A stretch of 64,000 nucleotides of DNA from positions 2,850,459-2,914,458 of the forward strand of contig JAEVLN010000009.1 of NCBI GenBank assembly GCA_018350325.1, given 5' to 3'. Both the position numbers and the translations under genes were made by a program. Below are positions 58,251 to 64,000 of this stretch, piece after piece (within the stretch, counting starts at the first letter, position 1; every line of letters starts with the position of its first letter). Source of the DNA: Globodera rostochiensis. Taxonomy: Eukaryota; Nematoda; Chromadorea; Rhabditida; Heteroderidae. The notes beneath the pieces are model-generated. The model had not been told where the DNA came from. It was given only the letters and a program-made list of their open reading frames with translations, and made no database searches.

Positions 58251-59064
58251 GAAACAATTCGTTTTCTAACCCAGAGCGGTGTAATTTTTTTAAACTTTTT
58301 TTTTCTCTTAACTGAAGTTTTATACAATCAAAAATTTTATCGAGATTCCGTTTAAATCATTATGACAATGTTTTTTTAAATTTGATTTGCATGTCTGAAA
58401 GTCGGTTGCGTTTTTTGTTAGATAAAAAGGGATCTTTTTAAAGGTTCATTTTGAGGTTTTTATATTTTACAAAAATTGGGTCCAAGTCGGCGTATCTAAA
58501 TTCACAATTGAAACGGGCTGCGATTGATGTTCACGTGATTTAAAAGCCGGAAAATTTTATTGCCTGTTAGTTTTTGAACGGTTTTATGAGCCTTTGGATT
58601 TTTTGTTGTATATTTTTATAAAACTTTTTTTACCATAAAACACCTTTCATAAATTTAAACCGATAGATTTATAAAGCTGTAAAAAAACTTAAGTTAAACA
58701 AAATATACCGGTTCTTCATTTGCGTTCATTTTTTTATTATAATAATTTTTTTTAAATTTTTCCATGAAATTCGTTTCATATTTATTGTTATAAGCTGCAA
58801 ATGCTTTTTTCCTTTTAGATTATGCTGTTTGAAGAATGGAGATATTTTTGCGTTTTATTTATTTTTACTCATTTTTCACTTAATACAATATGTTTTTCAT
58901 TTTTATCATATTTGCCTATTTTATACCGGGATTTTAATGCAAAAATAGATCGCACAAATATATAATATTCCAAAACTTTGACATAAATCCTACATCTTTT
59001 TTCACCCTCAATTATACAGAATAATAGTGTCTTCTTTAGTCTTTTGGCTTATCTTTTTTATTCC

Positions 59065-59575
59065 CAGAATGCCAAACATTGCGAAATTTGCTAATTTTTC
59101 TACCTGTCAGTGGATTCGGCTAAAAAATGGCTAGCTTTTTCCAGTTACTAAACTAAGTCATAGCTTAGCGTGGTCAGCGCCCAGAATGCCAAAAATTGCG
59201 AAATACCTTAATTTTTCTACCTGTCAGTGGATTCGGCTAAAAAATGGCTAGCTTTTTCCAGTTACTAAACTAAGTCATAGCTTAATTCTACTCCCAGAAT
59301 GCCAAACATTGCGAAATTTGCTAATTTTCTTATCTGACGTTGGATTTGGCTAAAAAAGGATAGATTTTTCCAGTTACTAAACTAAGTCATAGCTTAGCGT
59401 GGTCAGCACCCAGAATGCCAAAAATTGCGAAATACTTTAATTTTTCTACCTGACAGTGGATTCGGCTAAAAAATGGCTAGCTTTTTCCAGTTACTAAACT
59501 AAGTCATAGCTTAATTCTACTCCCAGAATGCCAAACATGCGAAATTTGCTAATTTTCTTATCTGACGTTGGATCC
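59065..59575. repeat. satellite array, about 115-bp unit, 4.5 copies, two alternating types
   Basis: CCCAGAATGCCAAA starts units near 59065, 59180, 59291, 59409 and 59521. Type A has CATTGCGAAATTTGCTAATTT and follows CTACT or TATTC; type B has AATTGCGAAATAC and follows GCGTGGTCAGC. They alternate A-B-A-B-A, so the real period is about 230 bp. Shared motif TTCCAGTTACTAAACTAAGT. Confidence 0.9.
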
Positions 59576-60164
59576 TTTTGGAAATTTATTTATAAACTGC
59601 ATTTTATACCTTTTTATGCAAACATTTGTTATTTGTTATAGGGTTTCTCTAATAATTATTTTATGTCAATTTGCTAATTTATTTAATATCTTAATCCCGG
59701 GTGCTTTATTAAAACAAGGAATTTGTTTTATTTAAAATATATTTAATTACCTACCATATTTTTTCCAATACAAAAACTCTTTGTTTACATTAAGTTTTAT
59801 ATGTTTTGACATTCTAATATAATTAAGTACATTTATTTTTTGTTCATATTTATAACTAATTTTTTGCCAAAAACGGTATTTTTATTTGATACGTCAATTT
59901 TTCCGTTTATTTTATTTGAAATTATTTTTTATACATTTCCAGCGCGTCGCCGCCTGAGTATAAAATGGATTTACTAAACATTATTTAAGATTTCATTGCA
60001 TGCAATTAAAGTATATGCGTTTTGTTGTTGTACTCACTGCTGTTTATTTTCCATGAAACAGACTTAATTCTTATATTTTGGTATTATTATAATTAAATGA
60101 AATTAAATATACTCATCCAACGTTTTTTTTTATTAAACTTTTCTATAAAGTGGTAAATGCTTAC

Positions 60165-60245
60165 GTCGGCCAATTGTCCCATCTCCATCTGTTGACAAAC
60201 TGTGAAGCAATGACCCATATCATGGAACCAGATTTTCATTTTGCG
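60165..60245 (-). CDS. candidate isolated exon, 81 nt, strand uncertain
   Basis: On the minus strand a CTTAG acceptor and a GTAAGC donor enclose 27 codons (RKMKIWFHDMGHCF and on, ending GQLAD). The plus strand is also open here (NAYVGQLSHLHLLTNC). The GTAAGC donor favours minus. Gene unknown. Confidence 0.3.
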
Positions 60246-60745
60246 CTAAGCTACTCGTCAAATTTTAAATTCATATTTAGAATTTTTGGTAAATAATTTA
60301 TTTTCTATTGTTTTTTATTTCTTATCATAAATTCTCCATTTATAATTATAACGCAATGTTGAATTATCATGAATATATTTTAAACAATATTAGTTTTACT
60401 TTAAGATTTTATGGTTGTAAAAAAGCATTTTCTATGTGCACAAACTTTAGTGTTACAGTAGAATCTTGATTTCGACACTATTTTAAAAATGTTTTTAATA
60501 AGTAGATTCTGAGATCATGGATAATTTATTTAATATCTGTTAAAGAAATTATATAACGGTTCCCATTAAATAATTTTATGATATTGGTTAAATGGTTGGA
60601 GCGATGAATGCAGACGACAAAAAAGGTTGCGTGAACATGGAAGGCTTTTAATCATTAAATCTTGTTGTTTTTATAGTTTGAATTTATTATAAAATTAATG
60701 ATATTCTTAAATTTCTATATTTTATTAAATTGGGTTATATTCTAA

Positions 60746-60831
60746 TTTCAATAATTCCTTAAATATTTTTTATATCTTTAACATGAATTTTTTGTCCCAA
60801 ACATTTACTTACTTATTCAAAGCCGACAACG
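60746..60831 (+). repeat. dispersed duplication, copy 2
   Basis: Direct-orientation match to 58163-58250, ending at the same CCGACAACGG and then diverging. Confidence 0.9.
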
Positions 60832-63800
60832 GTAATCACACAGTTTAAATTTCTAGCATCGACTTTTCTAATTTATCTTTAATGCTTAGATGATTCTCAA
60901 TTAATTAATTTTATATTTGTATTTTTTTTGGTTTAAAGCTTAATAAACTTAATCATGGTTATATTGTTTTTAATTATTCATCATTTAAAAGAGATTTAGT
61001 TTTTGTTTTATAATGGTCTCACTGAAATTTTTGTGGGCTGTCGAAAGTTATATTGGTAATGTCTAGGCGTTTCGGTCGCCCTATAGAAGAACGTATGATG
61101 CCTGATTGATTTTTGCCAAAAAGCATATCTGTTTTTATTTATAAGCTTTAATTGATTATTATTTAAATATATAAACGATTTTAAATTTTTTTTTTTATCT
61201 TTTGTTAATTTTTTAATTAATAACTTTTGAATTTAAATGTTTTTTGTAGTAACATGTTTTAGTTTTTTAGATTTTCATTTTGCACAATAATAAATTCATA
61301 TTAATTATAAAATAAACTTGAACAGTTTAAGGCGTTTTATGATTTATTCAATTCTTGAATGAAATATAGAAAAATTAATATTATTTGTTTTTTATTAAAT
61401 TATATATAAATGAATTATTTGTTTTAAAATGTGCGGTCAAGACATGCCCAATTATTAGATGCTAATACATATAATTTTAATTTAATTTAAAGCTAAAAAG
61501 ATAAAATAAAAGGCTAAATTAATTGCCGACAATTTCTATGAAGTTTAATAATTTTATTTGTTATTTCCACGGTGGTATCTTTTATATATCTTTTAATGTT
61601 GAAAGTCTTTGCTTATTTGCGAAAACTGTAAGAAGTTTGAAATTTACTTTATCAATTATTTTTATTAATATCATCTATTAAAAATATTTTATTACTGTTT
61701 TTTTATTTTGTGTTTATAAATTAAATAATTAATTTGAGTAATTAATCTTTATTGTAATAAATAACGAGTTCCTTTGATTTGTTTAAAATTTTCAGACCTT
61801 ATAGCTACAAAAAACTCAAATTTATCTTTGTAATAAAATAGCTTATAATTAATCTTGTTGTTCGATTTTACGCCTGTTGACAAAAGTGTGTTAATTAGTT
61901 CCAAAATTAATCAATTATTTGTTAACGGCTTAAGCAAAAAACAACATTAAAGGTCGGATGCGAGTGATATTTACAAATAGCTAATTCATCAACATTTTAC
62001 CATTTTTCCTAAATTTTATATTGAATTTTTATAAATTTTAATCCTGTTTTGTTTTTTTAATTTGAAAAGAATTTTTTAATTTAAACTGCTTTATTAACTT
62101 GTTTTTAAATAATTTTATTTAAATATATGGAAAAATTGATAGACAGGGTATAGAGAGAGATCCACAAATTCAAGCTCAAATTCGAGGTCTTAATCTTTGA
62201 TAGTTAATTCAAATTTATGGTAACATTTTATTTTTAATTAAAAAAAATCACTTTAATCCATAATTGTAGTACATATTTATCATTAATTTATGCGCGTTTT
62301 TATTTAAATTTTTTTTTCATAGAATTTACAAATTCTGGTCGCCGTCAACGTCAAAGTCAATCCATTGATAAGCCAGTTTTTCCTGTGAAAAGTCACTTAT
62401 GATATACATATGTCAAACAGTCTAACGTATTTTGTAAACCAAAAAATTATTAAATCAAGAAAAAAATAGCAAATGCCAAATAAAAAAGAAAAGGACCCAA
62501 AGTATTACAAAAAATGAAGCTTTTTTAAAAGATTGGAAAATACATATTTTAAACAGAATAACACGACAACAACAAACAATACCATCTTTCTTTAAAGTTT
62601 GTAAAATGTTACAACGGAAAAAATCAGGTAATATACTATTTGTAAAATACAATATTTCTTTCTAAACAACTGTCAGCCAGGCATAAAGGATTTTAATATT
62701 GAATAAAAAAGCAAAAACAGAAAATAACTTTCAAACAATAGAAAATTGCAATTTTTAAGTAGATTGAATGTTTATAAACAACAATTTAAAAAAAAACATA
62801 ATTGAGAAAAATTATATGTGCGTGTCCTTCAAAAAGTTGTTAAGGGTCAATGGTACAAAAAACGAAGCTCTGTAAAAAAATTGGCTTTAAATGGTTTACT
62901 AAACGCATAATAAGGCTATTCATACGCAGATGCCTCAAGGATTAAATGATAATTATAATCTTTATAATTAAAGTGGCAACGAATTGCGAACACAACAAAA
63001 GCACGCACACCATTTGAAAGAAATAAAAGTGCAAAATATTGTCTCGGCCTGCCTACTGAAACTCCGCTATTTTAATTAGTCATGGATAATAAAAAAAATC
63101 ATTTTAATGGTTTATATTTAATGTATAATATTGGGTCTGCTCTGTAATAAAATTGCATAAATTAGTTTGTCTTGCACTTTGCTAGCAAATTTTAATTAGT
63201 ATGATATACAAGTTATAATTGATAGCATCGAGATATTTTACGATGTCTGTTAAAATATATTTTAATGTTTACATATGCAAAAAAATGTTAATGAAGGAAA
63301 ATTTCATAAAATTCATTAAAAAAAGTATTTTATATATGATCTAATATTTTGAAGCTTTCAAAATAAAACAAAAATAAAGCCAGACTCATGCTCCCTTATA
63401 ATATTTAATTGTCATCTATCTTCGAGTTATAAAGCTACAATTAATCCGTCAAATGAATTTTATTAATTTGATTGATATAAATACATTAAAAATGAAAAAA
63501 CCAAAACAAGCGGTCGCTTCCAACTTTATGTCGTCTCCTCATTAGTCAAACAAAAAATTTTAAGTTGATAAGACAATTTTTTTATAGAATATAAATCGAT
63601 AAAGCCTGGGATTTAAAATATTTACTAAAATGTAAAAGTATTGATTAAAGTTTTCTAATATAAAACTGAGTCAAAAAATTTGCATATTATAGAAATAAAC
63701 ATATACTACAGTATATAAACATTTTTAAAGATAATTTGAGTAGCTTATTTACTATGAAGCATTGTATCAATTCATAACTATTTGAAAGTACACTTAATAG

Positions 63801-64000
63801 CATATTTAACAGTGTTTTGCCAGAGCCAGAGAAAACCAATAGATTAAAATACTAAAATTTAATCAAAGTTTAAAAAACCAAAATAATTAAATTTGTAAAA
63901 ACGACCTATCAAATTAATAAATTATTTAATTGTTTTTAAGCGAAATAATGTGTTAAAAATTTTAAAAATAAATTAGGGGCTTAAAATGTGACAATCTAAC

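Larger units (their letters stand above)
52650..59064. other. AT-rich gene-poor region, part 2
   Basis: No long reading frame. Candidate short exons at 54485-54514 and 56366-56413 on the plus strand, and a GC-richer island at 57365-57570 with open frames mainly on the minus strand. Otherwise nothing recognisable. Confidence 0.5.
59576..64000. other. AT-rich gene-poor region, part 3
   Basis: Nothing recognisable except the candidate exon at 60165-60245, the duplicated segment at 60746 and a GC-richer island at 62338-62395. Short frames on either strand look random. Confidence 0.5.

Overview
The window is nuclear DNA from a nematode, most likely a plant-parasitic tylenchid of the cyst-nematode type. 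The reasons are short phase-conserved introns with T-rich TTTCAG acceptors, several GC-AG introns, very AT-rich spacers, a nematode-style cytochrome P450, an RGS protein with a C2 domain, an astacin metalloprotease, a MATH-BTB (BATH) gene relic and several signal-peptide genes that resemble secreted effectors. No bacterial, viral or organellar gene set was seen, and no complete tRNA, rRNA or CRISPR array.

Left part (1-42 kb): genes separated and invaded by repeats. (+) cytochrome P450 at 2068-5927. (-) C2+RGS regulator at 6417-13295, convergent with the P450. (-) a fragment and then a fuller copy of a secreted protein built from repeated helix-turn-helix-like modules (15970-16229 and 16955-18116, the latter with two apparent 1-nt frameshifts). 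(-) a small secreted Cys-containing protein (21005-22194). (-) a BATH pseudogene (26885-28353). Then three abutting tandem-repeat arrays (about 29.9-32.8 kb). (+) a 619-residue secreted protein of unknown family (33448-35971). (+) an astacin with EGF and CUB regions (36143-39397).

The main unexpected signal is a dense population of short non-autonomous elements. Twelve have perfect 8-bp target-site duplications and ends of the TA(R/N)NG or CAGNG type, which is the signature of the hAT superfamily. They lie in introns, between genes and, twice, exactly at stop codons. Many have interiors made of very short satellite-like units in opposite orientations. A separate GC-rich hairpin module (core GGCGGTGCCGATAGGCGCCG) recurs eight times in elements and introns.

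Right part (42-64 kb): an extremely AT-rich stretch with almost no long reading frame. It holds two larger inverted-repeat elements, a leucine-zipper-like small gene with one homopolymer frameshift, an alternating two-type satellite at 59 kb, a dispersed 90-bp duplication, and a few isolated GC-richer islands with good splice borders and lengths divisible by three. The islands could be exons of a gene with very long introns.

Exon boundaries were worked out by hand from splice signals, reading phase and protein-family pattern. Family assignments rest on motif recognition, not on a database search.
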